A stretch of DNA of 64,000 nucleotides from Bartonella sp. MM73XJBT.G (GTDB taxonomy: Bacteria; Pseudomonadota; Alphaproteobacteria; Rhizobiales; Rhizobiaceae). The notes under the pieces were generated by a model, which did no database searches, was not told where the DNA came from, and saw nothing but the letters and a program-made list of their open reading frames with translations. Below, in pieces: positions 1 through 9,249 of this stretch (its first letter is position 1; each line of letters begins with the position of its first letter). The DNA lies in assembly GCF_028618435.1 (NCBI RefSeq), contig NZ_JAQISW010000004.1:1-64000 (forward strand), in the 5' to 3' direction. The translations under genes and the position numbers were made by a program.

Positions 1-350
1 CGAAGAAATATACGGATGATCGTGTGAATGATATAGTAAGCAATGGTGTTAATGAGTCCAAAGCCTATACAGATATGAAGTTTGAAACATTAAATTATGC
101 AGTTGAGGACGTCCGGAAAGAGGCAAGGCAGGCTGCAGCTATTGGTTTAGCTGTATCGAATTTACGTTACTATGATATACCAGGATCTTTAAGCGTCTCA
201 TTTGGTAGTGGTTTGTGGCGAAGCCAATCTGCCTTTGCTATTGGAGCGGGTTATACCTCTGAAGATGGAAATATTCGCTCGAATGTATCGATTACAAGTG
301 CTGGAGGCCATTGGGGCATAGGCGCGGGGATAACTCTGAGGTTGAGATGA
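1..350 (+). CDS. Trimeric autotransporter adhesin, C-terminal part (BadA/Vomp/YadA type), 5' truncated by window edge
   Basis: The frame is open from base 3 to the left edge, so this is the last ~115 codons of a longer gene. A short hydrophilic stretch with coiled-coil character (KYTDDRVNDIV, NESKAYTDMKFETL, VEDVRKEARQAAA) leads into an alanine-rich linker. After it comes a segment of about 70 residues with alternating glycine and aromatic residues (SVSFGSGLW, AFAIGAGYTSEDG, IRSNVSIT, HWGIGAGITLRLR). This is the layout of the YadA_anchor domain, in which three chains form a 12-strand outer-membrane barrel that carries the passenger stalk. In Bartonella such proteins (BadA, Vomp) mediate adhesion, but the passenger lies outside the window, so the paralogue cannot be named. 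The last residue is Arg, not the aromatic residue common at the end of barrel proteins. The stop overlaps an ATG of the next reading frame (ATGA at 347-350). Confidence 0.85.
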   Translation, partial: KKYTDDRVNDIVSNGVNESKAYTDMKFETLNYAVEDVRKEARQAAAIGLAVSNLRYYDIPGSLSVSFGSGLWRSQSAFAIGAGYTSEDGNIRSNVSITSAGGHWGIGAGITLRLR

Positions 351-373
351 TAATAGAAAAAATTATTATTATT

Positions 374-949
374 ATGAAAAAAAGAAGAGTGTTAGTGAAG
401 ATTCTGTTTGCTCTTGCCTTACTAGGCAAGGGCGGAGTCTTTGCTAATGAGAATAATGGCGTTTATACAATTCATCCACCGCATTTATCGATACCTAGGG
501 GACAACCAGGTGAAACACGTCGAATTATTATGCAGTTTTATGACTGGACTTTAATTTGTGATGAAAAACAAAAGCTTAAACTTAAGCAAGGTATATGTAA
601 TGTGACACAGACTGTCCATGATCAGGAAGGGAACACTATTTTTAGTTGGTCTCTTGTTTCTACGACAAATGGACAAGCAGTGATGCTTTTTCGAACATTG
701 CCAAATTCTGATATAAATGTTCCGATTCAAATGTTTGTGAAAGGAGTAAAAAAACCTGTTCTTATTCATTATACGCAGTGTAATGAAACAGTTTGTTTGG
801 CACAATCACCTGTAGGGCCAATTCTTACTAAACAAATAGAGCAGGACAATAAAGTACGTATTTCCTATAAACTTAAAGAGGGAAAGGTATTTTCTTTTAC
901 TGTACCATTTAAAGGGTTAAACGCAGCACTTAATTCTTTGCGTCCTTAG
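374..949 (+). CDS. IalB-family (invasion-associated locus B) secreted protein
   Basis: Starting at ATG 374 gives MKKRRVLVKILFALALLG followed by GGVFA, a clean signal peptide. The mature part of about 165 residues has the IalB-family pattern: a WTLIC motif, a second Cys (GICNV), and a C-x4-C pair (QCNETVC) followed by a GP turn. It is a paralogue of the classical ialB at 12503. IalB-family proteins are periplasmic or outer-membrane associated in Bartonella, and ialB was linked to erythrocyte invasion; a role for this copy is inference. An alternative ATG at 347 overlaps the stop of the autotransporter and has GAGG-like bases upstream, which would couple the two genes, but it would put a long Ile-rich extension before the signal peptide. 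The neighbouring adhesin suggests surface-related co-expression. Confidence 0.75.
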   Translation: MKKRRVLVKILFALALLGKGGVFANENNGVYTIHPPHLSIPRGQPGETRRIIMQFYDWTLICDEKQKLKLKQGICNVTQTVHDQEGNTIFSWSLVSTTNGQAVMLFRTLPNSDINVPIQMFVKGVKKPVLIHYTQCNETVCLAQSPVGPILTKQIEQDNKVRISYKLKEGKVFSFTVPFKGLNAALNSLRP

Positions 950-1824
950 AAACTCATCGAAAACTTTATAACAAAAGTTATTTTTTACAAATCGTTGTGT
1001 TATATTTTTGAATGTAAATTATAAGGTGCAATAAGTAAGAAGTTTTATGCAATATAATAGAAAATTAGGTTAAAGTTTTTCACAAATCTTAGAGAATGAG
1101 TATGTTAGTTGTTAGCAATAAAAAGTTATGAGAAAGACTTAATTTTAAATAAATAAAAATATGTCTTCCTTATCAATAAGGAGGTGGTTAAGCTCTTTTT
1201 TAAGTTTCATATGGCTTTTGAGAGTGGTCTGATTAAGCATTAATACTTTTCAATTGAAATGTTATAATAACAAGTAAATTTATAATTCTAGAGAATTTTT
1301 TAAACGATAGTTTTTCTTTGTATCCACGAGATAACGGCTATCGTAATTGCGTTTTGTAGGACTCTGAAGCTTTTATTTCAGCATAATCAAAGTCATTGTG
1401 TTGCATATATAAAAGAGGCTTATGTGTGGATAACGCGGTTGAAAAAAGAATTTTTTATAAACTATATCAATGTATATAGGTTGTTACAACCTTAAGCGTT
1501 AGCAAAGAGTATGATAGTGCTGGTTTGTTACAATAGAAGTATACTTCGTCTAAATGATATCAAAATAGCACAATTTACAAAATTGATGTAAACGTAAACG
1601 ATTAATTTATAGTTTTAAGTTCACAAAGAGAAGTAAGACTTCACGGAAAAAGCCAAAAGATTATACAAAATTTTGAATGATACGAGCGTAGAAAATTGCA
1701 ATGATAGAAAAAAGGAGTTTTTTTTGTATTTTATCATTTGATGCCGCATTGTTGCTTTATTTAGGAATGAGCAGAAGATTTTTCGCGTTTATTTATTGGG
1801 GGAAACGCTCAAGGGATAAGAGAA
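950..1824 (+). other. Long AT-rich spacer, no convincing gene
   Basis: About 870 bases separate the IalB-family gene from ppx. A 66-codon frame at 1701-1901 has no ribosome-binding site, no recognisable product, and overlaps the likely start of ppx, so I do not call it. A short inverted repeat (CCTTAT/ATAAGG, 1168-1182) and a weak ACGATAG/CTATCGT pair (about 1313-1342) are visible. Bases around 1385-1450 weakly resemble the repeat that flanks the ugp operon. The rest looks like decayed DNA. Confidence 0.5.
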
Positions 1825-3135
1825 ATGACCCCGTTAAATTATGGTTTAAAAGAGTCAAAGCAAGGAGAATCATACAATACCGAAGAAAAACAGTTGTATG
1901 ATCAGTGTGGGAATAATAAAAATAACCGTTCTACATTGTCACGAACAGAGACATGCTCTATCTTTGTTGATATAAAGAGACAACAGAGAAAAGGATATTG
2001 TAAACAGAAACGGATTTTGATTCAACCGGAGACAGCTTTTGAGCTTCATCGTCAGACAATGATAGGTGCTCAAAAAACAAAAAAAATCAAAGCGCCTTTT
2101 CTTCGACGGTTCTCTCAAGTAAAATCTCCACCTCTTTATGCGGCTCTTGATTTAGGAACGAATAATTGTCGTCTTCTTATCGCATCTCCTAGTAAACCTG
2201 GATATTTTCGTGTTGTTGATGCTTTTTCTCGTATTGTAAGATTGGGAGAAGGTTTAATAAATAATGGTTTTCTTAATACACAAGCTATGGATCGTGCTAT
2301 CGAAGCATTAAAGATTTGTCATTTAAAGCTAAAGCAAAGGCATATTAAGCGTTATCGCTTGATTGCAACGGAGGCTTGCCGTTCAGCAAAAAATGGTAGA
2401 CATTTTATTCAGCGTGTTTTGGATGAGACAGGTCTTGAATTGGAAATTGTTGATCGGCAAACAGAAGCACGTTTTGCTGTTACAGGATGTAGTACACTTG
2501 TTGAATCAAATACTGAGGCAATTGTACTTTTTGATATAGGAGGTGGATCATCAGAAATTGTGCTTCTTGATGTTTCTCAAAAGCGTTCTTTTCGTTTAGC
2601 GGGGCAAATTACCGCTTGGACTTCTCTTCCTGTTGGTGTTGTTACGCTTGCTGAACGTTTTGGAGGGAATAATATTAGTTTAGATGATTTTGAAAAAATG
2701 AAAAGTTATGTGCGAGGGTTATTAAACAATTTTTCAGATCGTCATAAATTAGGAGAGCTAGCGCAAGGATCAAAATTTCATCTTTTGGGAACTTCCGGTA
2801 CGGTTACGACTTTAGCAGGGATGTATCTGAATTTAGAGCGTTATGATAGGAGAAAAGTGGATGGCATTTGGATGGATGATGCAGACATTACTCTTATGAC
2901 AAAACGCTTATTGTCATGGGATATAGAAAAACGAAGCATAAATCCTTTTATTGGGCGAGAGAGAGCTGATTTAATCTTAGCTGGGTGTGCAATTTTAGAT
3001 GTTATTCGAGAGGTTTGGCCAAGTCAGCGTTTAAGAGTTGCTGATCGTGGATTAAGGGAAGGAATTTTGATAGAGCTGATGTTACGCGATGGTGTATGGT
3101 GTCGTCGTAGAAAGAGTAGAGATTTTAAGCGTTAG
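1825..3135 (+). CDS. ppx: Exopolyphosphatase / guanosine pentaphosphate phosphohydrolase (Ppx/GppA family)
   Basis: Member of the ASKHA-fold Ppx/GppA family, which degrades polyphosphate and/or converts pppGpp to ppGpp. The two family phosphate-binding motifs are clear: ALDLGTNNCRLLIA near residue 107 and FDIGGGSSEIVLLD near residue 237, followed by a GTSGTVTTLAG loop. The first ~100 residues before PPLYAALDLG are basic, low-complexity and not family-like. The true start may therefore be downstream, for example ATG 2059 (MIGAQKTKK), giving about 358 residues; neither start has a strong ribosome-binding site. It lies 29 bases before rlmE, and the ppx-rlmE pair is common in rhizobial relatives. 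The sequence does not decide between polyphosphate and pppGpp as the main substrate. Confidence 0.85.
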   Translation: MTPLNYGLKESKQGESYNTEEKQLYDQCGNNKNNRSTLSRTETCSIFVDIKRQQRKGYCKQKRILIQPETAFELHRQTMIGAQKTKKIKAPFLRRFSQVKSPPLYAALDLGTNNCRLLIASPSKPGYFRVVDAFSRIVRLGEGLINNGFLNTQAMDRAIEALKICHLKLKQRHIKRYRLIATEACRSAKNGRHFIQRVLDETGLELEIVDRQTEARFAVTGCSTLVESNTEAIVLFDIGGGSSEIVLLDVSQKRSFRLAGQITAWTSLPVGVVTLAERFGGNNISLDDFEKMKSYVRGLLNNFSDRHKLGELAQGSKFHLLGTSGTVTTLAGMYLNLERYDRRKVDGIWMDDADITLMTKRLLSWDIEKRSINPFIGRERADLILAGCAILDVIREVWPSQRLRVADRGLREGILIELMLRDGVWCRRRKSRDFKR

Positions 3136-3164
3136 AAAATTAAATGTGGAGACAATGAATAACG

Positions 3165-3893
3165 ATGAAAAAAACAACAAAACCCCCAATGGGTGGCTAT
3201 GGAGGTTCAGGGTCACATGAATTATATCAGCGCGTAAAAAAGAAAGCTGGAACCATTAAAGCGTCGTCACGGCGATGGTTAGAGAGGCATTTGAATGATC
3301 CTTATGTTCATCAATCCAAAGTAGATGGCTATCGTTCGCGCGCAGCTTATAAACTCATTGAAATTAATGAGCGTTATAAATTTCTGAAAAAAGGTCAAAA
3401 GATTATTGATCTAGGGGCAGCACCAGGGGGATGGTGTCAGGTAGCGGAGCGTATCGTAGGGTCAAGTGATGAAAAACCTAGTGTTGTTGGTATTGATTAT
3501 TTGCATGTGGATCCATTGCCTAGAGTTGCAATGTTAGAAATGGATTTTTTACATGCAGATGCACCGCAGAAATTAATTGAAACTTTAGGGACAAAACCGG
3601 ATGTGGTTCTTTCTGATATGGCAGCGCCAACAACAGGTCATCGTCAGACAGATCATTTAAGAACGATTTATTTATGTGAAGTTGCAGCTGATTTTGCTCT
3701 TTCGGTTCTCAAGCCTGGGGGACATTTTTTAGCAAAGGCTTTTCAAGGAGGGGCAGAAAACACTCTTCTTGCAATACTAAAACAGCATTTTAAAAAAGTT
3801 TATCATGTTAAACCACCCGCAAGTCGATCAGAATCAGTAGAGCTTTATCTTCTAGCGCTTGAATTTAAGAGAAAAACAAAAATATCAGTATAG
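3165..3893 (+). CDS. rlmE: 23S rRNA (uridine2552-2'-O)-methyltransferase RlmE (FtsJ/RrmJ)
   Basis: SAM-dependent methyltransferase that 2'-O-methylates U2552 in the A loop of 23S rRNA at a late step of 50S assembly. The SAM motif [14 protein letters not shown] and the catalytic K-D-K-E tetrad are present: Lys in SRAAYKL, Asp in LSDMAAP, Lys in LAKAFQGG, Glu in [10 protein letters not shown]. At 242 residues it is longer than the E. coli enzyme because of a basic, Gly-rich N-terminal extension ([16 protein letters not shown]) usual in alphaproteobacteria. It follows ppx closely and is followed by a hairpin at 3895-3912. Confidence 0.95.
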   Translation: MKKTTKPPMGGYGGSGSHELYQRVKKKAGTIKASSRRWLERHLNDPYVHQSKVDGYRSRAAYKLIEINERYKFLKKGQKIIDLGAAPGGWCQVAERIVGSSDEKPSVVGIDYLHVDPLPRVAMLEMDFLHADAPQKLIETLGTKPDVVLSDMAAPTTGHRQTDHLRTIYLCEVAADFALSVLKPGGHFLAKAFQGGAENTLLAILKQHFKKVYHVKPPASRSESVELYLLALEFKRKTKISV

Positions 3894-3894
3894 C

Positions 3895-3912
3895 GCCTTC
3901 TTTTAAGAAGGC
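3895..3912 (+). terminator. Hairpin after rlmE, probable weak intrinsic terminator
   Basis: GCCTTC and GAAGGC arms (6 bp, extendable to 8) surround a TTTTAA loop 2 bases after the rlmE stop. The downstream tract (TTAAACTTTACTT) is T-rich but interrupted, so termination is likely to be partial. Confidence 0.5.
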
Positions 3913-4067
3913 TTAAACTTTACTTAACTTCTTTAAATGGGGATAATTTTTTCTCAAAGAGTTATCAGCGATAGTGATAGTTTTTCTGTTATCAATGATG
4001 CAAAATTGGTAAAATTAATGTATTGCCTATAGAGATAGAGAGATTGATTCCTCAGTGAGTGCTTCCA

Positions 4068-5093
4068 ATGAAATTTCTTGATCAAGCTAAAGTTTATATC
4101 CGTTCTGGTAATGGAGGTTCTGGAGCAGTATCATTTCGTCGTGAAAAATTCATAGAATTTGGGGGGCCTGATGGAGGGAACGGAGGACGGGGTGGTGATG
4201 TTTGGGCTCTTGTTGTTGATGGGCTTAATACGCTGATTGATTATCGTTACCAACAACATTTTAAAGCAAAGACAGGAGGTCATGGTAAAGGGCGTAATAT
4301 GACTGGTGAAAAGGGTGATGATGTCATCCTTAAAGTTCCAGTTGGGACGCAAATTTTTGAAGAAGATAATACAACGTTAATCTGTGATTTGACACAAGTA
4401 GGGCAGCGCTATTGCCTTGCAAAAGGAGGGAATGGCGGTTTTGGTAATCTTCATTTTACAACATCGACAAATCGGGCACCACGTCGTGCAAATCCTGGGT
4501 TAGTTGGAGAAGAGCGTGCAATATGGCTTCGTTTGAAGTTAATTGCTGATGCAGGGCTTATTGGTTTACCCAATGCCGGAAAATCAACTTTTTTAGCTTC
4601 TGTAACAGCTGCAAAACCAAAAGTTGCAGATTATCCTTTTACCACTCTTCATCCTCATCTTGGTGTTGTACGTATTGATGGTCGTGAATTTGTTTTGGCT
4701 GATATTCCGGGGTTAATTGAAGGAGCCCATGAAGGGGTTGGAATTGGAGACCGTTTTTTAGGACATGTGGAGCGTTGTCGAGTACTCCTTCATTTGATTT
4801 CTGCTCAGGAAGAAGATGTTGCAAAAGCATATCAAATTGTGCGTCATGAACTTGAGGCATATGGAAATAATCTAAGTGATAAGACTGAAATTGTTGCTTT
4901 AAGCCAGATAGATACTCTCACGGTTGAAGAACGTAAAACAAAACAGGAGGCTTTGCAGAGAGTAACGGAACAGCCTGTTATGATGTTTTCTGCGGTTAGT
5001 CGCGAAGGTTTAGAAAATGTGCTGCGTGCTGGTACTCACATTATTGAAAAGTCACGCAAAGAGGAGACAGGTGGGGATAGCAGGATTGATTGA
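4068..5093 (+). CDS. obg: GTPase ObgE/CgtA, ribosome assembly and stress
   Basis: Essential P-loop GTPase bound to the 50S subunit and involved in ribosome maturation, replication and stress control. The glycine-rich Obg fold comes first ([51 protein letters not shown]). The G domain has GLPNAGKST (G1), TT in [11 protein letters not shown] (G2) and [17 protein letters not shown] (G3). The G4 position reads SQID instead of NKxD, and SAVS is G5. I chose ATG 4068 ([11 protein letters not shown]), the usual start of the family; a GTG three codons upstream is also open. Its stop is one base before the proB ATG, so obg and proB are probably co-transcribed, as in other alphaproteobacteria. Confidence 0.96.
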   Translation: MKFLDQAKVYIRSGNGGSGAVSFRREKFIEFGGPDGGNGGRGGDVWALVVDGLNTLIDYRYQQHFKAKTGGHGKGRNMTGEKGDDVILKVPVGTQIFEEDNTTLICDLTQVGQRYCLAKGGNGGFGNLHFTTSTNRAPRRANPGLVGEERAIWLRLKLIADAGLIGLPNAGKSTFLASVTAAKPKVADYPFTTLHPHLGVVRIDGREFVLADIPGLIEGAHEGVGIGDRFLGHVERCRVLLHLISAQEEDVAKAYQIVRHELEAYGNNLSDKTEIVALSQIDTLTVEERKTKQEALQRVTEQPVMMFSAVSREGLENVLRAGTHIIEKSRKEETGGDSRID

Positions 5094-5094
5094 G

Positions 5095-6234
5095 ATGGCT
5101 GTTGGATTGCAAAAACTCACACATTATAAACGTATCGTGGTCAAGATTGGATCTGCACTTTTGGTTGATCCTCAGATGGGTTTACGCGTTGAGTGGCTTA
5201 AGAGCTTGATCAGTGATGTCGTTGAATTGCATAAAAAAGGTGTAGAGATATTATTGGTGTCTTCAGGCGCTATTGCTTTAGGAAGAACATTGCTACAACT
5301 TCCCAAAGGAGCTTTGAAATTGGAAGAAAGTCAGGCATGTGCTGCTTTGGGACAAATTGAATTAGCGAAAACCTATGGGGATGCGCTTGCACAACATGGG
5401 CTCAAAACAGGTCAAATTTTACTCACTTTATTTGATACGGAAGAGCGAAGGCGTTATCTCAATGCACGTGCGACGATTAATATGCTTTTGCATTTTGGAG
5501 CAGTGCCCGTTATTAATGAAAATGATACTGTTGCAACAAATGAAATTCGTTATGGTGATAATGATCGTTTAGCTGCACGTGTGGCAACAATGATGGGGGC
5601 AGATCTTTTAATACTTTTATCTGATATTGATGGTCTTTATACTAAGTCCCCCCATTGTGATCCGACGGCTGAATTTATACCTTTTGTGGCGTCCATTACA
5701 CATGATATCGAAAAAATGGCAGATGTTGCTGTTTCAGAGTTTTCAAGGGGAGGAATGAAGACCAAGCTTGATGCTGGAAAGATAGCGAATGCTGCTGGAA
5801 CGGCGATGATTATTACTTCAGGTAAACGTATGAATCCTCTGGCGGCAATTGATAGAGGCGAACGCAAGAGTTTTTTTGCGGCCAGTGAAAAATCTGTTAG
5901 TGCTTGGAAAATATGGATTTCTGGTCATTTAGATCCGTCAGGTATTTTGACGATTGATCAAGGGGCCATTAAGGCTCTTGAATCAGGAAAATCATTATTA
6001 GCAGCAGGGGTTATTGCTGTTGAGGGAAATTTCCATCGTGGGGATACGGTTGCAATTGTTGATACAAATGGGGTTGAGATTGGGCGTGGACTTGTAAGCT
6101 ATGGCAAAGATGAAGCTGTACGCATTATAGGATGTAAAAGCGAAGAAATAGAATCTATTCTTGGGTATGAGGCACGCTCTGCTATGGTACATCGTAATGA
6201 TATGATTTTACGCTGCTTGACCAATTCTGTTTAA
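5095..6234 (+). CDS. proB: Glutamate 5-kinase with C-terminal PUA domain
   Basis: First step of proline synthesis: ATP-dependent phosphorylation of glutamate to gamma-glutamyl phosphate. The start [19 protein letters not shown] at 5095 follows the obg stop by one base. The amino-acid kinase domain shows [32 protein letters not shown]-like [11 protein letters not shown] and [18 protein letters not shown] domain occupies about residues 275-370 (ASGK-like region, then [11 protein letters not shown] and [11 protein letters not shown]). The length of 379 matches full-length ProB. ProA follows after a short gap; proC is not in the window. Confidence 0.96.
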   Translation: MAVGLQKLTHYKRIVVKIGSALLVDPQMGLRVEWLKSLISDVVELHKKGVEILLVSSGAIALGRTLLQLPKGALKLEESQACAALGQIELAKTYGDALAQHGLKTGQILLTLFDTEERRRYLNARATINMLLHFGAVPVINENDTVATNEIRYGDNDRLAARVATMMGADLLILLSDIDGLYTKSPHCDPTAEFIPFVASITHDIEKMADVAVSEFSRGGMKTKLDAGKIANAAGTAMIITSGKRMNPLAAIDRGERKSFFAASEKSVSAWKIWISGHLDPSGILTIDQGAIKALESGKSLLAAGVIAVEGNFHRGDTVAIVDTNGVEIGRGLVSYGKDEAVRIIGCKSEEIESILGYEARSAMVHRNDMILRCLTNSV

Positions 6235-6279
6235 AAAAAGTTACTTTTGTTTTATTATTTTGGTAGAGTGAATGATACG

Positions 6280-7536
6280 ATGACTTTAGAAAAACAAATG
6301 AAAGATATGGGGCAAAAAGCACGCTATGCCGCTACAGCATTGGCTGTTGCTTCTTCTGAGCAAAAGAACAATGCGTTGGAAATGATTGCTTTAAGTCTAG
6401 AGGCTTATTCAGATGAAATTTTACGAGCAAATTGTCTGGATTTAGAGAAGGCTGCTCAGAATAATTTGAAAGCTGCAATGGTTGATCGGCTTAAATTAGA
6501 TGAATTGCGTTTGGGTGCAATGATAGACAGTGTTCGCCAAGTTGCTCGTTTATCTGATCCTGTTGGACAGGTCATGAGTGCATGGACACGCCCCAATGGA
6601 CTTCATATAAGTCGTGTACGGACACCTCTTGGTGTGATTGGCATTATTTATGAAAGCCGTCCAAATGTTACAATTGACGCGAGCTCTTTGTGTTTAAAAG
6701 CGGGCAATGCTGCGATTTTGCGTGGTGGTTCGGATAGTTTTCATTCTTCACATGCTCTTCATTGTGCGTTGGTAAAAGGTTTAGAACGCTCTGATTTACC
6801 AAAAGGTGCAATTCAAATGGTTGAAACGACAGACCGCGCTGCTGTTGAGGAAATGCTTAAAGGATTGGATGGAGCGATTGATGTGATCGTGCCACGTGGG
6901 GGAAAGAGTCTTGTTGCGCGCGTTCAATCTGATGCACGTGTTCCAATTTTTGCCCATTTAGAGGGGCTTTGTCATATTTATATTGATAAATCGGCCGACT
7001 TGGATATGGCACGCAATATTGTTTTAAATGCGAAATTGCGGCGGACAGGGATATGTGGTGCTGTTGAGACAGTTCTCATTGACAACAAGGCATTAAAAAA
7101 ATTTCTTCCAGTTTTGACTGCTTTACAGGAGAAGGGCTGTGAAATACGTGCTACAGAGGATATTGCGTTTCTTCTACCAAATGTAAAACTAGCCTCTGAA
7201 GAAGACTGGTCACATGAATATCTTGATGCTATTCTTTCTGTTAAAACAGTTGAGGGAGTTGAGGGAGCCATTGCTCATATTAAGCGTTATTCCTCAGGAC
7301 ATACGGAATCGATTATTGCTGAGGATATGGAAGTGGTGAAGAATTTTTTTAGTCATTTGGATTCAGCTATTTTATTGCACAATGCGTCCACACAATTTGC
7401 TGATGGAGGTGAATTTGGTTTTGGAATGGAAATTGGTATCGCAACAGGAAAAATACATGCACGTGGTCCTATAGGTATTGAACAGCTAACATCATTTCAA
7501 TATCATGTTAAAGGAAATGGTCAGATTAGAGCTTGA
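6280..7536 (+). CDS. proA: Gamma-glutamyl phosphate reductase
   Basis: NADPH-dependent reduction of gamma-glutamyl phosphate to glutamate semialdehyde, the second proline step; forms a functional unit with ProB upstream. It is an aldehyde dehydrogenase-fold enzyme. Visible motifs are [44 protein letters not shown] and the catalytic Cys region [13 protein letters not shown], then HTESIIAED and [22 protein letters not shown] 6280 ([11 protein letters not shown]) is the likely start (418 residues); an upstream in-frame TTG at 6247 would add 11 atypical residues. The proA stop overlaps a possible TTG start of nadD. Confidence 0.96.
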   Translation: MTLEKQMKDMGQKARYAATALAVASSEQKNNALEMIALSLEAYSDEILRANCLDLEKAAQNNLKAAMVDRLKLDELRLGAMIDSVRQVARLSDPVGQVMSAWTRPNGLHISRVRTPLGVIGIIYESRPNVTIDASSLCLKAGNAAILRGGSDSFHSSHALHCALVKGLERSDLPKGAIQMVETTDRAAVEEMLKGLDGAIDVIVPRGGKSLVARVQSDARVPIFAHLEGLCHIYIDKSADLDMARNIVLNAKLRRTGICGAVETVLIDNKALKKFLPVLTALQEKGCEIRATEDIAFLLPNVKLASEEDWSHEYLDAILSVKTVEGVEGAIAHIKRYSSGHTESIIAEDMEVVKNFFSHLDSAILLHNASTQFADGGEFGFGMEIGIATGKIHARGPIGIEQLTSFQYHVKGNGQIRA

Positions 7537-8159
7537 AAAAACCATTTTTTCCATGGAAAAATCGTATGCCACATGTTGAAAGATCCAATATTGTGGGTCT
7601 TTTTGGTGGTTCCTTTAATCCACCGCATGCGGGGCATCTTCTTGTTGCAAAAACTGCTATTCGGCGTTTGCATCTAGATCAGTTATGGTGGATGGTTAGT
7701 CCAGGAAATCCTTTAAAGGATTGTACACAGTTACTTTCTTTAGAGGAGAGAATGCGATTAAGTTCTAAACTTATTGATCATCCAAAAATTCGCTTAACAG
7801 GTTTTGAGCAGGCTATAGGAAGCAAAGTATCAATAGATACGATTTTTCATATTCTAACCCATTACAGTGGCGTAAATTTTGTATGGATTATAGGGGGAGA
7901 TAGTTTTACAACGATTCATCATTGGTATCGATGGCGTGATATTGTCTCTATGCTTCCTATTGCAATTATTGACCGTCCTTTAGGCAATAAGGCAGCTCTC
8001 TTTTCTCCTATGGCACACATTTATCGCCAGTTTCGTTTGGATGAGAGGAAAAGTGACCGATTACCTTTTATAAAGCCACCAGTTTGGACATATTTGCATG
8101 GACCTTTATCTTTTCAATCTTCAACAAAGCTTCGTTTGAAGAAGGATGATTTTTCTTGA
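7533..8159 (+). CDS. nadD: Nicotinate-nucleotide adenylyltransferase NadD
   Basis: Adenylates nicotinate mononucleotide in NAD synthesis. The nucleotidyltransferase motif [18 protein letters not shown] is intact, followed by [18 protein letters not shown] and the C-terminal SSTKLR (SSTxxR) signature. The TTG at 7533 overlaps the proA stop (TTGA) and gives a basic extension ([11 protein letters not shown]); ATG 7566 (MPHVERSN) is an equally possible start, giving 197 residues. The order proA-nadD-rsfS-rlmH is the standard alphaproteobacterial arrangement and supports the call. Confidence 0.93.
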   Translation: MKKPFFPWKNRMPHVERSNIVGLFGGSFNPPHAGHLLVAKTAIRRLHLDQLWWMVSPGNPLKDCTQLLSLEERMRLSSKLIDHPKIRLTGFEQAIGSKVSIDTIFHILTHYSGVNFVWIIGGDSFTTIHHWYRWRDIVSMLPIAIIDRPLGNKAALFSPMAHIYRQFRLDERKSDRLPFIKPPVWTYLHGPLSFQSSTKLRLKKDDFS

Positions 8160-8279
8160 ATAATTTATAAGATTCTGCTTCTTTTTAGAGAAAGCTTTTT
8201 TACATACTACAATTACTACAATAATAAGAGAAGGAATATAGAGCTGAAAAACGTTGTACAAAACCACTCTTACAATCTT

Positions 8280-8666
8280 ATGCCTTTAATAGAAAAAAAA
8301 GTTATTTCTGTTAAGGAGAGTCTTGAAATTATTCTCAAGAGTTTAGAAGATACAAAAGCAGAAGATATTGTTGCTATTGATATTCAAGGAAAGTCATCTT
8401 TAGCTGATTATATGGTCATAGCTTCGGCAAATTCACAGCGTCATGTATCTTCTATTGCTGATCATTTGTTACGCACTTGGAAAGACAGTGGGCAGAAGCT
8501 TGCGCGTGTAGAAGGGCTTTCTGGAGGTGATTGGGTATTGATTGATACGGGTGATATTATCATTCACCTTTTTCGTCCAGAAATTCGTCTTTTTTATAAT
8601 TTAGAAAAAATATGGATGGCCCCTGATTTAAATAATACAACATCGGTTCTCTTCGGAGATCATTAA
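8280..8666 (+). CDS. rsfS: Ribosomal silencing factor RsfS
   Basis: Binds L14 of the 50S subunit and blocks subunit joining when nutrients are scarce. The RsfS/Iojap core is visible: EDIVAIDIQGKSSLADYMVIASANSQRHVSSIADHL with an LARVEGLSGGDWVLIDTGDIIIHLF second half (written in two pieces here: EDIVAIDIQGKSSLADYM is the hallmark). ATG 8280 lacks a ribosome-binding site, whereas AGAAGGA at 8229-8235 lies 8 bases before an in-frame CTG at 8244, so a 12-residue longer form is conceivable. The stop is one base before rlmH, consistent with an operon. Confidence 0.93.
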   Translation: MPLIEKKVISVKESLEIILKSLEDTKAEDIVAIDIQGKSSLADYMVIASANSQRHVSSIADHLLRTWKDSGQKLARVEGLSGGDWVLIDTGDIIIHLFRPEIRLFYNLEKIWMAPDLNNTTSVLFGDH

Positions 8667-8667
8667 A

Positions 8668-9150
8668 ATGCAAATTTCTATTTTTGCGGTTGGTCGTATG
8701 AAAAGTGGAGCGGAGCAAAAATTAGTTCAGCATTATTTGGATCGTTTTTCTAAAAGTTCTGGAGCTGTAGGATTTCATTTAAAAAAGTTACAGGAGATAC
8801 CAGAAAGTCGTGCTCAAACAGCATGTCAACGTATGGAAGAAGAGGGAAGAAGACTTATTGAATTTTTGCCTGAAAAATGTCGATTAATTGTGTTGGATGA
8901 GCGTGGAGAGTCGATTTCTTCAGCTGCTTTTGCTGAAAAATTAGGGTGTTATCGTGATGAAGGTATTCGAGATATCATCATTGCTTTGGGGGGACCTGAT
9001 GGGCATAATGAACAAATAAGGAATCGTGCTGATTTTCTGCTATCTTTTGGTTTTATGACATGGCCACATCAAATTGCACGTATTCTCCTTACAGAACAAC
9101 TGTATCGCGCTGTAACAATTGCAAATCATCATCCATATCATCGTTTTTAA
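8668..9150 (+). CDS. rlmH: 23S rRNA (pseudouridine1915-N3)-methyltransferase RlmH
   Basis: SPOUT-class methyltransferase acting on pseudouridine 1915 in helix 69 of 23S rRNA in assembled 70S ribosomes. At 160 residues it has the usual family length. It shows the SPOUT knot features: LIVLDERGESISS, then IALGGPDGHNEQIRNRAD, and the C-terminal LLTEQLYRAVTIANHHPYHRF, whose HPYHR end is characteristic. Start ATG 8668 follows the rsfS stop with a GGAG-like site inside rsfS. Confidence 0.95.
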   Translation: MQISIFAVGRMKSGAEQKLVQHYLDRFSKSSGAVGFHLKKLQEIPESRAQTACQRMEEEGRRLIEFLPEKCRLIVLDERGESISSAAFAEKLGCYRDEGIRDIIIALGGPDGHNEQIRNRADFLLSFGFMTWPHQIARILLTEQLYRAVTIANHHPYHRF

Positions 9151-9249
9151 ATATTTTTGTTCAATTTTTAGCACTTATTTATATATTTATTAATATAGTT
9201 TTAGCCGACACCATTTATAAAACATCTCTCGTGTATACGATGAGGTGTC

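Noticed and set aside
1701-1901. 66-codon frame upstream of ppx
   Set aside because: No ribosome-binding site, no family similarity, and it overlaps the ppx frame.
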